Shown here piece by piece: positions 35,946 to 49,492 of a DNA stretch of 64,000 bases. Origin of the DNA: Serilophus lunatus. Its lineage: Eukaryota > Chordata > Aves > Passeriformes > Eurylaimidae. The stretch spans positions 76,728 to 140,727 of the forward strand of contig VXBA01003774.1 of NCBI GenBank assembly GCA_013399895.1, read 5' to 3'. A program made the translations under genes and the position numbers. A model generated the notes under the pieces. The model had not been told where the DNA came from. It did no database searches and saw only the letters and a program-made list of their open reading frames with translations. Each line of letters begins with the position of its first letter. Within the stretch, counting starts at the first letter, position 1.

Positions 35946-37989
35946 GCTCTGCTCTCATGCACTCTGAGTCATCTCATCATGGGAAGGTGTCAGGGTGGTC
36001 GGATGTGATGTGATTTTGGTAAACCCATGCTGTTTCATGTAATTTCCTTCCCTTCATGTTCCTGAGCATGACTTCCAGGAGGATTTGCTCCATGTTTATC
36101 CTCAAGGCTGAGGTGAGGCTGACAATCAAAGCTTACAAAAACCATCCGTGTAACAATATCACCTGCTTCCCTCAGCACCTTCTGTTGCACCCAAGGGTTT
36201 GGGTGGGTTTAGTTTACTGAAGTTCTCTGTGACTTGATTGTCCTATATGGTGGGTAGAACCTCCTTTCCCCACACTGTGAAACTACTTTACTTCTTTCTG
36301 AAAAATAGACCCATCTTAGAACAGTGAGAAGGTTTTATAAGAAAAACCCAAAGCAAACCCCAGCATATTTTCACAAGTGGTAGGTTTTCCTGAATGACCA
36401 AGAAAAACATTTGTGTTGTTTCTGCAAACAGTCATATGGCAAACATCAGAGGCTGATACCCATTTACATTTCCCTTACAGTCTGTGAATAGAAACTACAG
36501 CTCTCAGGGTTATTTTCATTCAATCTTCAGAAACAAGATAAAATAATCTATAAGCACTTAAATCTCTTACATCTCCATAAGTCTTTTATCATATAGCTCA
36601 GACATCACTCAGTCCTTTACAGACATCTGGAGTTTTCATATACATGTTCTTCTATTCTTAAAAACATTAAATTTCTTTTTAATTTCTTGAGCCATCTACA
36701 CTAATATATATTTTTCTAATTTTTTTGCCAAGAAGTATAGAAAATATTGATATACCTCAATTTTCATGAGAAGCAATCCTGGTGTGATGCCTTTTTTCTT
36801 GATTTCAAATACTGTTCATGAATTTTGCCTTTTGGACAACACTCCATTACTGAGAGTAGTTTTCTGCAGGATCCCCAAAAAAGGAGGGAGGTTCAGCTGT
36901 TATAAACTACATGGTATTGCTTCCTGAGCTAGGAATCCCTCTCTGGATTCATTACCAGGTATACTCAGAAGACAAAATGTCTCCCTTGGTAGCAGACTGT
37001 GAACAATTTAAATGAATGGAAATTAACTTGATTTTTGTTTTTTAATCTTACATGAGCAGCAGCAATAAAGTGAACAATGATTGGATTAACATTTATATTT
37101 AAAGTGCAAATAGCAAAGTGTGATTCTCCATTTGAAGGTAATGGGAGGAAAAAACAACCATCCCTTTGCTGGCTGCCTGCTTGAATTATTAATCAGATCA
37201 GTTTTGGTGGAGACAAAGGAATCCAAAAACAAATCAGACCATTTATTTTACACATCTGAGGATGAGTGCATCACCTCTGAAAGCAGTTGTCTCTTTTTAT
37301 TAGAGGCAGATAGTCCTTTAGCTAAAGAGTCTATGGTTGAACAGATGAATTCAGGTGAAATGGATCCTACTTCAACTACAGATCTTCAGAAAATTAGAAA
37401 TTCAGTGAGAGGTTTCCAAAACTAATTTTTGGAGTGTCCTAGACCCACACTGAGCAAAGTGTCTTGTGCAAAGTAAGGGGAAAAAACCAAGGAGATTTGC
37501 CATACCTAACTGCAGACATTTGTAATCCAGTGGTTGAATTGATGACATACCCAGTGACTTTTAAAAAATATCTGCTTAAGACTGGCAAAAGTAATAGAGA
37601 CCATAGGAGACTGCTCCTTCTGGAACATTCCTGTAGACCAGTTGAGATGCTCCTGGCGTCTCAAGCAGCTCTGAAGGACCACGTTTGCGTCCTAAATTTC
37701 TACATCTGAGCCTGTCATAGAGTCACCTGGCCTATAATGAAAGGAGAGGGACAAACACTTCCAAGGCGTTCAAGTCCACAAGCAGAAATATCTTTCTCCA
37801 CTGAGTCTTTTGGGAAATCAGGGGCCTGACACACATGCAGAGCTTGTGTTGCAGATGTCAAATGGACAACCATTATAGTAAACACAACAGTACAGATATT
37901 CCTGGGCCTAGTTAATTTGGCTCATTGTAGGTTAAGTTCTATTTATTTTCCTAAACTCAGCCAAGGCATGGGAAAGATTTTCCTGTCTC

Positions 37990-38450
37990 ATCCATGCTCG
38001 AACGTGTCCAGAGAAGGGCAACAAGGATGGTGAAGGGGCTGGAGCACAAGCCCTGTGAGGAACGGCTGAGGGAGCTGGGGTTGTTCAGCCTGGAGAAGAG
38101 GAGGCTCAGGGGTGACCTTACTGCTGTCTATAACTACCTGAAAGGAGGCTGAAGTCAGGCGGGGGTCGGTCTCTTCTCTCAGGCTCCCAGTGACAGGACG
38201 AGAGGACACAGTCTGAGGCTGCGTCAGGGGAGGTTTAGGCTTGAAAAGATTTTTCACTGAGAGGGTGATTTGCCATTGGAATGGGCTGCCCAGGGAGGTG
38301 GTGGAGTCACCACCCCGGAGGTGTTTAAGAGAAGACTGGATGTGGCACTTGGTGTCATGGTTTAGATGATAGGTTGGTGTTGGGTTATAGGTTGGACTCG
38401 ATGATCTGAAAGGTCTCTTCCAATGTTGTTAATACTGTAATGCTGTAGTC
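37990..38450 (+). repeat. CR1 LINE 3' fragment, sense
   Basis: About 460 bases of CR1 3' region: AGAGAAGGGCAACAAGGATG, AGCCTGGAGAAGAGGAGGCT, TGGAATGGGCTGCCCAGGGA, GGTTGGACTCGATGATCTGA. Truncated at its 5' end. Confidence 0.95.
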
Positions 38451-39533
38451 TTGTGTGGCAAGTGGTACCTATTCCTTCCTAGTTTTACTAATCCTTTCTG
38501 CAGCTAATCTCTCCTCTAGACCTTAGGGATGTTTCTCATTAGCCATTTCTTGCTGTTCTAACTGCTTTTGGAAGCTTTATTTCCTTACTGTGACGGCACC
38601 CCTGTTCCTAAGGTGCCTCTTCTCTGCTGTTTGTTGCACTGCTTGGACACTTCAGTGAAGCGTGAAGCTTTGCTAACCTCCATTTCTTTCTTTTTATTTT
38701 AACCATTTTTAACTATTAGAGCACACATAAGGATCACAATTCCATAACTTACAGATTTCTAACATCCTTTCCTATTTCCTGTTTGTTATCAAGGACAATA
38801 AAAGTACACATGCAAAATGAACTCGTTTCAGGTTGGTAAAGATGGTCCTTTCCATTCATCTTCCCTCACGTCCACCAAACACCAGCAGGGTGACCTTTCC
38901 TGTTTGGAAGTTGTTGCATTTTTGCTTTTCCTTCAGGAACTTAATTGTCAGTCCAAATATGGACAGTATTTAATTCATTTTAGACTGGAGATCTACAGTG
39001 AGTGTTTTTCTGTATGGGCTAGAAGTTCTTTAGTATCTTGTACCAAGACCCTCTTGATTATGGCATGTATTAACCCAAACCAAACCCCCAAAATGGATCA
39101 GAGGAATTATATTTTGAACAATCTTTCTCACTCTTTTCATTTGCAATCAGGAGAGTCCAGACGACTGTCTTGGACATAGACATCTACACTGTGGGCGTAG
39201 TAGTCTGAACATAACATTAATAAAAAATGGTTTCATTGCTATAAATTATGTTTTAACTTATTCTGAACTGAATTTCAGCTGTAGTGAGGAAAAAGCAAGC
39301 AAGAAGATAGCACAATCAGTAATATGTATATAATGATACTCATTTATTTTGTTTACAGTGCTTAGTACAAATTCATCGTCTCTCTCCAGATCACCTCCAC
39401 CCCTCCACCAACAGCACGATTATTTACCTATTTTGTTCTTCTGCTTATTTTTTTTAAGACATAGCACTACATATTTCCAAGCTTTTTTCAAATTAACTAC
39501 ATTCACATGCCATGTAATTGTGTCTGTAATTCA

Positions 39534-40520
39534 TTAAGGATTATTACCCCTTGTTTTTGTCACAGAACACAGCCCTCCAAAAGCCAGCAATTTATTCATG
39601 TGTTTTTTCAGAGCTTCCTTTACTTCTTTGTTTCTCAAGCTGTAGATGAGAGGGTTGACCAAAGGGGTGAGAATGGTGTAAAAAACAGAGAAAACTTTGT
39701 TTGATGACATTTGGGTATTGTGGTAAGGGAGTACATAGACAGCTAATATTGACCAGTAGAACAGAATCACCACAATAAGATGTGAGGAGCATGTGGAAAA
39801 GGCTTTTTTCCTTCCAGTGGTAGAAGGGATTCTCACTACAGTGACAATGATGTAGAGATAGGATGAGAAGGTCAATAGAAATGGAGGCAGGGAGCACACA
39901 CCTGCCACTACAGAAGTGACAAATCCGGCCACCTCAGTGTCACTACAGGAGAGTTTCATCAGCGGGAAGGAGTCACAGAAAAAATGGTCTATCTCGTTAG
40001 GCCCACAGAAATCCAAATTCGAGATCAGGAATGTCAGTATGGAATTGGATAGAAAGCCACTGACCCAGGATGCAGCAGCCAGCAGGAGGCAGAGCTTGGT
40101 GTCCATGTGGGACAGGTAGTGCAGGGGCTCACACACGGCCAGGTACCGGTCGTAGGACATTGTGGCCAGGAGGTAACACTCTGCAGCTGCCAAGCAGCCA
40201 AAGAAATAGTACTGTGTGAAACATCCACTGACAGAAATGCTCCTGTTTCCACTCACATAGCTGAGCAACATCCTTGGCAAGATATTGGAGCTGTAGCAGA
40301 TTTCCAAGCAGGCCAAATTACCCAGGAAGAAGTACATAGGGGTGTGAAGGTGCTGATTAGTCACCACCAGCACAACAATGAAGGTGTTCCCGGTTATAGT
40401 CACAAAGTAGATTGACAGAAACACCAGGAAGATGAGAGAATCCAGTTCAGGGCCATTCCCCAAATCTAGGAGGATGAACTCTGTAACAACCGTTTCATTT
40501 TTCCACTTTGGATTTCCCAT
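39534..40520 (-). CDS. Olfactory receptor, OR11A-like (328 aa)
   Basis: A single-exon odorant receptor GPCR. N8-E-T is an N-glycosylation site. Landmarks: GN at the end of TM1, LHTPMYFFLGNLACLEICYS, the TM3 end MSYDRYLAVCEPLHY, the loop FCGPNEIDHFFCD, TM6 KKAFSTCSSHLIVVILFYW and TM7 PLVNPLIYSLRNKEVKEALKK. The stretch from TFI through PELDSLIFLVFL and the loop FCGPNEIDHFFCD fit the OR11A1-like group of sauropsids. The C-terminal tail is about 15 residues longer than usual. The open frame starts at MGNPKWKNET, a normal odorant receptor N-terminus. All key residues are present, so it is probably functional. Confidence 0.92.
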   Translation of the reverse strand: MGNPKWKNETVVTEFILLDLGNGPELDSLIFLVFLSIYFVTITGNTFIVVLVVTNQHLHTPMYFFLGNLACLEICYSSNILPRMLLSYVSGNRSISVSGCFTQYYFFGCLAAAECYLLATMSYDRYLAVCEPLHYLSHMDTKLCLLLAAASWVSGFLSNSILTFLISNLDFCGPNEIDHFFCDSFPLMKLSCSDTEVAGFVTSVVAGVCSLPPFLLTFSSYLYIIVTVVRIPSTTGRKKAFSTCSSHLIVVILFYWSILAVYVLPYHNTQMSSNKVFSVFYTILTPLVNPLIYSLRNKEVKEALKKHMNKLLAFGGLCSVTKTRGNNP

Positions 40521-41629
40521 AACTTTTGTTCTGTTGTTAAACCAGGAAGTGTTACAAGCAATGGAGACCTTGACAGTTAAGACTCAAATAACAAAAATTT
40601 CTTCACAGATTAAAGAAGCAAAGAATAAAACAGTCTGTGCATCACCAGACCTGCCATGTAATTTTCATAAAGATTTCTCACATTCTCAGAGTCACACTAA
40701 TTATTACTCCTTGTACTAAGAAGAGTACCTACAAGTGAGCTGATGTCCACGTTTCTTCTCTGGCATGAGGGTACTTTCTAATATGTCCCCAGTCTATGCA
40801 AGCAAATAAAAAATCAAATTCTCTCATCAGATGGTGTCACAAGTTTTGCCAAATTGTGTTCTGTTATGAAAAAAAAGAGTATTTGGTTAGATTGCTCCAG
40901 CAGTGATAGCCATATATCCATAATTGTTAAGTATCAATGCACAGACACATTTTATATATTCACTATATATAGTGAACAGCATGACCTTTTAATGTAGACA
41001 TTTCTCTTATTTGAAGAAGGCTGAAAAACAATCCAACTTCCAGCAATGAAAACAAGTATGAAGGACAAATATACCATCCTCAGCATGTTTACCCTGTCAA
41101 AAAACCCTGAAACACTCACAAACAAAAGCACTGCAGTTGTCTCACCCTTCATTCTTTTCAATAGGTAGAATGAATGACTCTGAATTGAGGGAGTTTAGTT
41201 CATGTAAAACAGAGTCAGTCATCTTCTGAAAGTAACAATTTTTTGTCACTGAGAAATTACAGAGACTATAGTAGCCAAATACTTAATCAGAAAAATACAG
41301 TTCACATAAATCCTACTTCTTGTTATAATGCTCTTTTTAATTTTCCTCTCATGTGTCTTTCTCTAGATTCCATTATAAATCTAATTTTCTAAAAATCCCA
41401 AGGCTTTGACTTATTCTTTTGGAATTTCCTTACCAAAAATAAAAAAAAAACAGTGGTCAAAATTAGCCAGAATACTGTGACTGTGGGAAAACTGGCAAAG
41501 GAAGACAACAGAGGGTGGATGCAAGGACAGATATCTGAGAGGAATACAGAAAACAGTCCAAGCAGCCAGGGATCCAAAGAACCTGAAGATGTACAACTCC
41601 ATGGGACTTGATGTCTGTGGGTCCTGTCT

Positions 41630-42615
41630 GAAATAAGTGTCTAAGCCACTATCCATCATATTAGAGAGGTTGCAGCAATCCAGTGAAGTTCCCACTGATT
41701 GGAAAAGACAAAGCATAACCCTCATTTTAAAAACGGTAAAAGAGAAGATTCAGGGAGCTGCAGGCCAGTCAGTCAATGATGTATTTGACACATTGGAAGG
41801 AAGAGGTGCCATTCAGAGGCATCTGGCCAGACTCCAGCAGTGAGACCATGCAAACCTTATGGAGCTCAACAAGGTCAAGTACAAGGTCCTGTTCCTGGGT
41901 TGGGGCAATCCCTGTACAAATCCAGGCTGGGGATGAATGGATGGAGAGCAGCCCTGGGAGGAAGGACTTGGGGGTGTTGGCGCATGAGAAGCTCCACATG
42001 CCCTGGCCACCTGCACTGTCACTCAGAAACCGCGTGAGCCCTGGGCTGATCCCGCAGTGTGGGCAGAGGGAAGGGGGGATTCTGTCCTTCTGTCCCTCTG
42101 CCCCTCAGGTCAGACCCCCCCTGCAGAGCTGCTCCTGCTCTGACAACAACAGCACAAGGACCTGGAGCTGCTGCAGAGAGTCCAGAGGAGGCCCCGGAGA
42201 TGCTCCCAGGGCTGGAGCCCCTCTGCTCTGGAGCCAGGCTGGGAGAGCTGGGGGTGTTCACCTGGAGAAGGGAAGGATCCAGGGAGACCTTGGAGCCCCT
42301 TCCAGGGGCCTAAAGGGGCTGCAGGAGCTGGAGAGGGACTTGGGACACAGTACAAGGGGGTATGACTTCAAACTGGCAGAGGGCAGGGAGAGATGGGATA
42401 TTGGGAAGGAATTGTTGGGTGTGAGGGTCATGAGGCCCTGGCACAGGCTGGGCAGAGAAGCTGTGGCTGCCCCATCCCTGGAAGTGTTCAAGGTCAGATT
42501 GGATGGGGCTTGGAGCAACCTGGGATAGTGGAAAGTGTCCCTGCCCGTGGCAGGGTGTAGAATGAGATGGACTTTCAGATCCCTTCCAACCCAAGCCATT
42601 TTATGATTCTATTAA
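41630..42615 (+). mobile_element. CR1 LINE, internally deleted, with reverse-transcriptase remnants
   Basis: This is the longest CR1 here and is in sense orientation. At 41.64-41.77 kb it encodes an RT segment (EVPTDWKRQSITLILK). At 41.78-41.99 kb it encodes the C-terminal ORF2 segment (FDTLEGRGAIQRHLARLQQ, LGVLAHEKLHM). The intervening RT core is missing, so an internal deletion joins the two near 41770. The 3' untranslated part follows to about 42615 and ends in TTTTATGATTCTATT. It cannot move by itself. Confidence 0.93.
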
Positions 42616-44734
42616 AGGAACTGAATAGAAAAATTGCTTAACTTTTCTTCTGAAAAGACCTTTCTAATCAGCTCTGTTTTTAACCAGATATGCAGGGATT
42701 TGGGAGAGGTATTTCCAAACGATTAATGGGTTGCATTTTTTAAGCCCATGCACCTGGACACATAAATTTCAACCATGACCCTTCACAGGCTGGGAAAAAA
42801 CAACCCTCAGCACTGGATTCTCTAAACACATCCTGTATTACAAATTTAGTGGGGGTTTTTTTCAGACCATTGTTTTCCCAGATCTGGCCCTCCAATCTAG
42901 CAGCATCTATTTGAATCATCTTCAGTAGATTTAATACCACCCAATTAGGAACATCTGCATCTAAGCCCTCACCTCAGACTTCCCTTACAGTGTACAGAGA
43001 GAAGCAAATGCTTGGGTCTATCATCCACTCTGTAGCTTTTATAGACCTCATTTGTATGAGCTGCATTATGTAAGGAAACAGTCTTTATTTTTCTATTGAT
43101 GGTGACTAGAGTTTAGATATTAGCTCAGGAGTCAGTCTCTGCCATTCAGATCTCACCTCCTTTTTGATGTTGCTCACAGCATTTAGGCACCCTGGGGATG
43201 TGACCAGTGCAGGGCCTATAACAAGACCTCTGCAAGGACTTACATTTGGATCACTTATGATAGCATAACTTTGCAAGACTTACATGTTCCTTTCCACAGA
43301 TCTAATTTTGAATTTTTACTTAAACTCTTATCCATTCAACCCTCCAATTTTCAGTTAATTCGCCAACATTTGACTCTTGAAAATTATGGAAGCGTGACCT
43401 GTTTCCCTGTCAGTCAGCAAAACCTTGAACTCTTTTTCTTACCTGAAACTACAGGAACATTGAAATCCAACTCAAAAAATCTTTGACTTCTTGAGGATTT
43501 TTTTGTATCCATCTTTATTTTCATGAAAATCTTGATTTTCTCAGGAAAAAGTAAAAGAAAAAGAATTAGAGCTCCTTGTTTGGCAAAGACACATGTTCTG
43601 TGTCCCCACCAAAATTTGTCCTTTTTCTTTTTTTTTTTTTTAGTCGACTGACTATACCAACTCTTCCATTCTGGCAGGTGGAGAGTGTTCCTCCTGTCAC
43701 TTCACTCCTTAAAAACCTTTTCACAGCTGAGACTAGTGAAACACCCCAGAGGATAATCAGTTGAAAAAAGCCTTGGAGAGGTTGTAATCAGCCTCCTATG
43801 AACACAAATATCCCTTCTTTCCCTGTACACTCTGATTGGAATGATCACTTTTGGGCCTGGATGGAATTACTTGGACAGAGAGGATATGACTGAGCAAAAG
43901 ATTACAATGATAATCATCATTGCTATCAAGTCAGCCCTGGTGTGTTGAAGTCTAAAGCTGACTAGGGCCTGGATCCGATGTTGGGCAGATACCTGTGCTG
44001 CTATTCCAGATGTCCTTTGGAGATGCTGCTCCATCTTCTTTTTCCACAGGGCAGCCGTGTTCCCAGCTACGGTATCATAAATAAGTGAGATGATTGTGCC
44101 AGGTCCTGGTTTTTAACTGCAGCTTCCCAGCTGCCACTTATGAAGGCCAGGGAGACTGTAGTTTGTTGGTCAGTGTTCAGGCTGCTTAGCCTGCAAGACC
44201 AGACAGAAACAGCTTGATCTCTTGGCAAAGCACAGCTTTGCATCTGCTCAGTAACCTCAAAAAGAAAAAGTATCAAAAGAACAAGGGAAAATTCAAAGGC
44301 CACATGAAAGAAAGCCGAAGTCCCCCAAAAATACGAGGGGAAGTTATATTATGCAAACACCACTAGATGGGAGTGTGGACAAGACAGTCTGAAGGACAGA
44401 CTTCTACCACAATGACTTCAGCTTCTACAGAGCTGATCCTGGCTCTGCTGCAGAGGTTGAGAATGCCTCCATGAGCTGGAGAAGATTTGTCTCAAAACCA
44501 CAAAATCTGCCTGTTGATTTTTGCCTGGGAACATCCCTGGTTTCTCACCAGGTAACCACGGTGTCAGTTCTATGAAAGAAATAAAATGCTTCTGTTCAAC
44601 CAGATGTTCTCAGCTGCATCATCACTGTCGTGTACAGAGAATTAAGTTTGGAGGTCAAGGCACAACAGAAGACAGATCTCTGCTCTATGTGCCAGAAGGC
44701 CTCCACAGGACACTTAAAGCACTGATGAACTAAA

Positions 44735-44830
44735 CCAGGCCAGGGACCTCAAGGGCAACAAGAAAGGTTTCTCTCAGTATGTTTGTGACAAAAGGAAGAC
44801 AGAGGATAAAGTGGGCCATCTTTGGAAGGT
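44735..44830 (+). repeat. CR1 ORF2 fragment, sense
   Basis: One frame reads ARDLKGNKKGFSQYVCDKRK, matching the CR1 ORF2 region between endonuclease and RT. It may be part of the same insertion as the fragment at 45.0 kb. Confidence 0.75.
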
Positions 44831-44989
44831 TATGAGACACGAAAGCTGGTGCAGATGGCTTCTTATTTACACGGCAAGGGTAGATGGTGGATGTTGAAAT
44901 TCAGAATGTGGCAGCACCTGCAATGGCACTTTCTTTTTGCAGACCCCGTTTCTTTGAATTTTGCAAAATTCCTGGTCTATCACATGGCC

Positions 44990-45115
44990 TTAGTGCCCTT
45001 TCCAGGGCCTAAAGGGGCTCCAAAGAGCTGGGGAGGGACTTTGGACAAGGACCTGGAGGGCCAGGACAAGGGGAAATGGCTTCCCACTGCCAGAGAGCAG
45101 GATTAGATGGAATAT
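44990..45115 (+). repeat. CR1 LINE 3' fragment, sense
   Basis: CCTTTCCAGGGCCTAAAGGG, GCTGGGGAGGGACTTTGGAC and AAATGGCTTCCCACTGCCAG are CR1 3' region; the very end is missing. Confidence 0.9.
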
Positions 45116-45654
45116 AACTTGAATAGATGTGATGGAAATTTAAAATCTTCAACTGAAGAATATTTTTATAGCTGGGAGAGGAAAAGTAGCAGTTTCCCAC
45201 CGACATGTAAGAATTGTGGAACTTCCTAATTAAGGAAATCTAAATTACAAGGAAAAATAAAGGAAACGTAATTGATGTCACTGAAATGTTTTAGAAAATG
45301 CAGAATGATGTGCACTAGGTGGGGTGGTAAGGATTTAGGAGCAAGCCAAGCCTGAACAACCAGGATAAGGGTATCAGTTAGAGACCTGTTTCCCAAAAAA
45401 TCTGGTCCCAAAGGAGTTTCAAAGAGTAATGTCTTATCTGAAGGGCTTTAAATGTTTGCTAGTGAGTCTTAGAGTGTCAGGGCAAGCTGGGATTCAAGGG
45501 AGGGGTATTCCTGTGGGGTACCCAGGTACCTCATATTGGTCATTTTCTGGTGGATCACAGGTTGATAAATCCCTGCAGATGATGACAGCTGTCTTCTGTG
45601 GTTTCCCAAGATACAATTTCAGAGTTAGCATGGTCATATTTTGTGAACACTCTT

Positions 45655-45685
45655 ATCTTTTTGTTTGTTTGTTTGTGTGTTTGTA
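45655..45685. repeat. TTTG microsatellite
   Basis: Several consecutive TTTG units, slightly interrupted. Confidence 0.9.
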
Positions 45686-48184
45686 TGGCTACTTTTTTAA
45701 CAACTGACAACAACAATGATGCATTGCTCTGTATGAGGACTTCATCCAGTAATAATGGCTATAATCCAAAGATATTTGTAGAGTTGGGCAGTTGGCAAAT
45801 ATCCGTGAACACCACAGATTTCAAACTCTGTTGAGATGTTTTCATTGAAGCATCTTCACATTCTGATTTATCTTAATTAAGACATCTTTAGTATCTGCAA
45901 ATGAGGAGATGACATTTTAGTCTAATGAGAAATGCACTCTTCTCTCTGATTTGGCACTTCAAGCCCTCTCTTTGGATTTCTTTTTCTGTGAAATAGACTG
46001 GATTTCACTTTCTCAGAGACTGGGATTTGACCTGTGTATCCCTAAGGGTTGTGAAACCAGACCCCAAACCACCATGAACAGACATTTCTGTCTACTTGTA
46101 GACAGTGACAGAAGAAGTGTAGTTTTTCAGTATGCACTTCATGAGAACATGTGTATTTTGCTGTTAAAACCTCTCTTCAGCAGACAGGAGCTCAAACCGT
46201 GATCTCAGGCACATGAAACCTTTACAAGGACCCTTTGACAGAATTGCAATAAAGTTGACCATGTTTACAGTGTAAAATTTTTACCCAAGGGCTTGATAGA
46301 TCGAGCAATCTGGAACAAACCCTTTCTTGCTGCTAATTTGCTGTTACAGTCATCAGGTGTCTAATAGGAGAAATAACCTCTGAGAAAGTTTTGCTCTACT
46401 TCAACTTTTTAATGAGTGTATGAGGCAACAGGGGATTTCTTGTTTCTTATTCAAGACATGATGTCAATTAATATACTCCCAATGAACTTAATAAACATCA
46501 TTCTCCAATGGGGGTAGATGCTGTGAAGCAAAACAAAGTTATCTTTGTGGTCAAGCAACTTGTGGGCTCTGTGTCTTTGGCTGTTTCTCTCAGGAGATGT
46601 GAAAGGCAAAGCTCTCCATGATAAAATCATCCCTCTCACCACCCTCATAAATGACACTGCATTGAAAATCTGGGGACAGCTCCAATTCTGGCACCTGTGA
46701 AATCACCTGCACACGCAGGATGAAAAATACATTTGTTTACCAAAAACCACGACATAGATGAAATTTTCAAAAAACAAAGAGCATTCTCTAACAGTTTGAG
46801 CTTTCAAATGCTTTCACTTGACTGTAAGACAGACCAGCATGACCAACCCAGGCCATGTTGCCAGAGATAGGCACACAATGAGAGGACACTCAGATCAAAA
46901 TCTAGATGTGAGCATCATGAGAGATCAAAGGCAGGAGTCAGTGATGGTGCTTGTTCAAGAATTAAACTGATAAATATTAGGTAAGACAAGTATCAAGCTA
47001 TTGGAAAAGATATTTGATAGGTTAACAGGCAGGGAAATAAGAATTTGTATTAGTGAAGAAGGAGAGTATAGTGGATAATGAGGCAGCTAAAGTATTAAAA
47101 ACATAGGCTTTTTTTTTTTTCTTTCATCTAGTGAAAAATACAATTAGAGAAACATGGGGAATATTTGCTGGATTTCAGTCAGCTTTATAAAAGCATTCTT
47201 GACAGCCAAAGTAACAGACTAAAATTGAGGAAAATGTTGATTTTTACCAGAATTGTATATTTTAAATTTCCAAGCAACAACTTTTCATTTAGAAGTAGAT
47301 CAATATATACATTTAAAATAAAACATTAATTTTAAGACATTAAGTAGATATGAAAAAGCTAAAACGTTTTGCTTCAGGATGAATGAAAGCAACTAACCAT
47401 AGTCCAAAATGAAACTGGACAATGACTTGACTTGTCAAGACCCACAAAGAGAGGCAGGTGATAGACTAGGTAATCACTAATGGTCACCTGCTGTATTCTC
47501 TGCTGTGTTCTGCTCACAGAGGGGAACCTTTGTGAGCTGGCAGCATAACTAGGTGAAAAATTGTATTGCCATGCTATTTCCAGGAGGGCTAGATTATTTT
47601 TTCCTTCCTGTGTTTTTCCTGTGATCAGAGGATGAACGTAAGACCTAAAGGACTTTCCTTAAGGAGAATTCAATGGGACGAGTTTAGTTTCTTTGCTTTC
47701 TTTTGTTTTGAGGGAAAAGCTGTATGAAAGAGCAGCAAGAACTGCTAATATTATTGATTTCTGAAATTCCTAGCATGTTTTCAGAGGTGGAAGGACACCA
47801 TGCTCTTCTAAGAAGTAATTGTCCAAAGATTGTCTGTAAAAACTGACTGCAAGTGAAGTTACAGAAATTATCCTTGGATACTACTTAGAAGAGGACATTC
47901 CTGACCTAACTTTTAGCAGCTTACAAGCCAGCAGCTTGGTCTCAGCTTAGCACTCAGGATCCTTCTGCAGCTGATGGAGAAGGATAAGCATATCTGCAGT
48001 TGACCTTCTCTCATCCTCAGAGTAGTGTTAAGGACAACAGGATGAATCTGTCTCTAAGGGAATTTTTAAAGAAACAAACTCAGGCCTTCATGTACCATAT
48101 ATAGGGAGATGTAAATTGAGAGTTTTGCAGTGAAATCAGTCACTAGAAATCCACTTCTAATCTAGTGAAAGAACAACTTCTGTG

Positions 48185-48335
48185 GCAGCTTCATTCCTGA
48201 AAGTGTTGAAGGCCAGTTTGGATGGGGCTTGGAGCACCTGGTCTAGTGGAAGGTGCCCCTGCCCATGGCAGGGAGTGGAAGGAAGTGGTCTCCAGAGTCC
48301 CTTTCAATCCAGAACCCTTCTGTGATCCTGTAACT
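48185..48335 (+). repeat. CR1 LINE 3' end, sense
   Basis: AAGGCCAGTTTGGATGGGGC, CTGGTCTAGTGGAAGGTGCC and CTGCCCATGGCAGGGAGTGG, ending in TTCTGTGATCCTGT. Confidence 0.95.
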
Positions 48336-48484
48336 CAAGGGATCGCTCTTTGTGCACCAGAATGTAAACAGACATGTAGAAGTGCCTCCCTCCCTCCATG
48401 CAGACATTTACACTGGGTGCCTTGATGACTAGATTTGATGTAGAAGTGAATAGCTCCTACAAAGATAAATGCCTCAGGGCAGGT

Positions 48485-48832
48485 CTCTGGAGTACAGAGC
48501 ATGGAGAAAAGGAGGCTCAGGGGGGCCTTCTTGCTTGCTCCAACTCCCTGACAGAAGGTCGTAGCCAGGGAACAAGGGACAGCACAAGGCCTAAGGTGCC
48601 AGGGAAGGTTTAGAATGAATATCAGGAAAAATTCCTTCACTGAAGGGCTTGTCAAGGATTGGAACAGGCTCGCCATGGCAGTAGTGGAGCCACCATGACT
48701 GGAGGGATTGAAAAGATGTTGTGCTTAGGGACATGATTTAGTGATGGACTTCGCAGTGCTGGGTTAACAATTGGACTCAGTGACTTAAGGGTCTCTTTCA
48801 ACATAAAAATTTCTGATTCTATGATTCTAACA
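48485..48832 (+). repeat. CR1 LINE 3' fragment, sense
   Basis: GAGAAAAGGAGGCTCAGGGG, CCTTCACTGAAGGGCTTGTC and ATTGGACTCAGTGACTTAAG, ending in two ATTCTATG repeats, the CR1 terminal microsatellite. A different subfamily from the copy 150 bases upstream. Confidence 0.93.
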
Positions 48833-49492
48833 TATCCTCTCACCCAAATTTATTACAAAAGCTTGTCAAGTGCTCTGTCTGTTGTTAGTGGCCAGGAGTG
48901 CTGGAGGGAGCATGTGAGAGTATTCAGGAAGGGTGTTGAAGTGCTGCCTGATTGTTTATTGAGGAAGCAATGTGCTGACAAAAAAAAAGCATCTATCTTA
49001 CTCCCACTGGCCTTTTTGGCAGCAGGAGGTCATCATTTTTGGAAGTCTCGAGGAAAGCATATGACATGTATACTCAATGGAAAGAAACAGTTCCCTCCAG
49101 ATGGCTGCCTCCAGTAAAATGTTGACAAGATCATTTTCTGATTGGAGAGGCAATCAGTTGCCTAAACACAGCTGTCAAGTAATCATTTAATACCTCAGGT
49201 CATCCAAGACAATTGCATGGGGCTGTCAGCCATGAACCAAGTCCTGTAGGAGCCCGTATTGGAAACCAGAGACCAGATGTGGTACCATAAAATGTCTAAA
49301 AATAATGGAAGAAGCAACAATCCTTGAATATCCCTCCTGATGTAGATCTGCACAATCAACTTGTAAATGTGTTGAACTGCATGAGATAACCAATAGTTTT
49401 TCAGTCTCTTGCAACGCAGTGTCCTTTTGACCTCTCTCCTTGTAAATATGAGAGGTAGAACAACCACATTCTGAATCTTCTCCTTGTTTTAG

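Larger units (their letters stand above)
34777..39533. other. Intergenic DNA between receptors 1 and 2
   Basis: AT-rich, with CR1 fragments at 35.0, 35.85 and 38.0 kb. No coding match; the open frames at 37120-37425 and 38817-39179 are not recognised as anything. Confidence 0.6.
40521..49492. other. Intergenic DNA between receptors 2 and 3
   Basis: About 9 kb of AT-rich DNA. CR1 fragments at 41.6, 44.7, 45.0, 48.2 and 48.5 kb and a TTTG microsatellite. No receptor pseudogene was found. Confidence 0.6.

Noticed and set aside
37120..37425. 101-aa plus-strand frame in AT-rich DNA
   Set aside because: Length is within chance for this composition, with no homology recognised and no promoter or splice context.
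41776..42528. 250-aa plus-strand frame as a host gene
   Set aside because: It is CR1 ORF2 remnant followed by CR1 3' untranslated sequence read through by chance.
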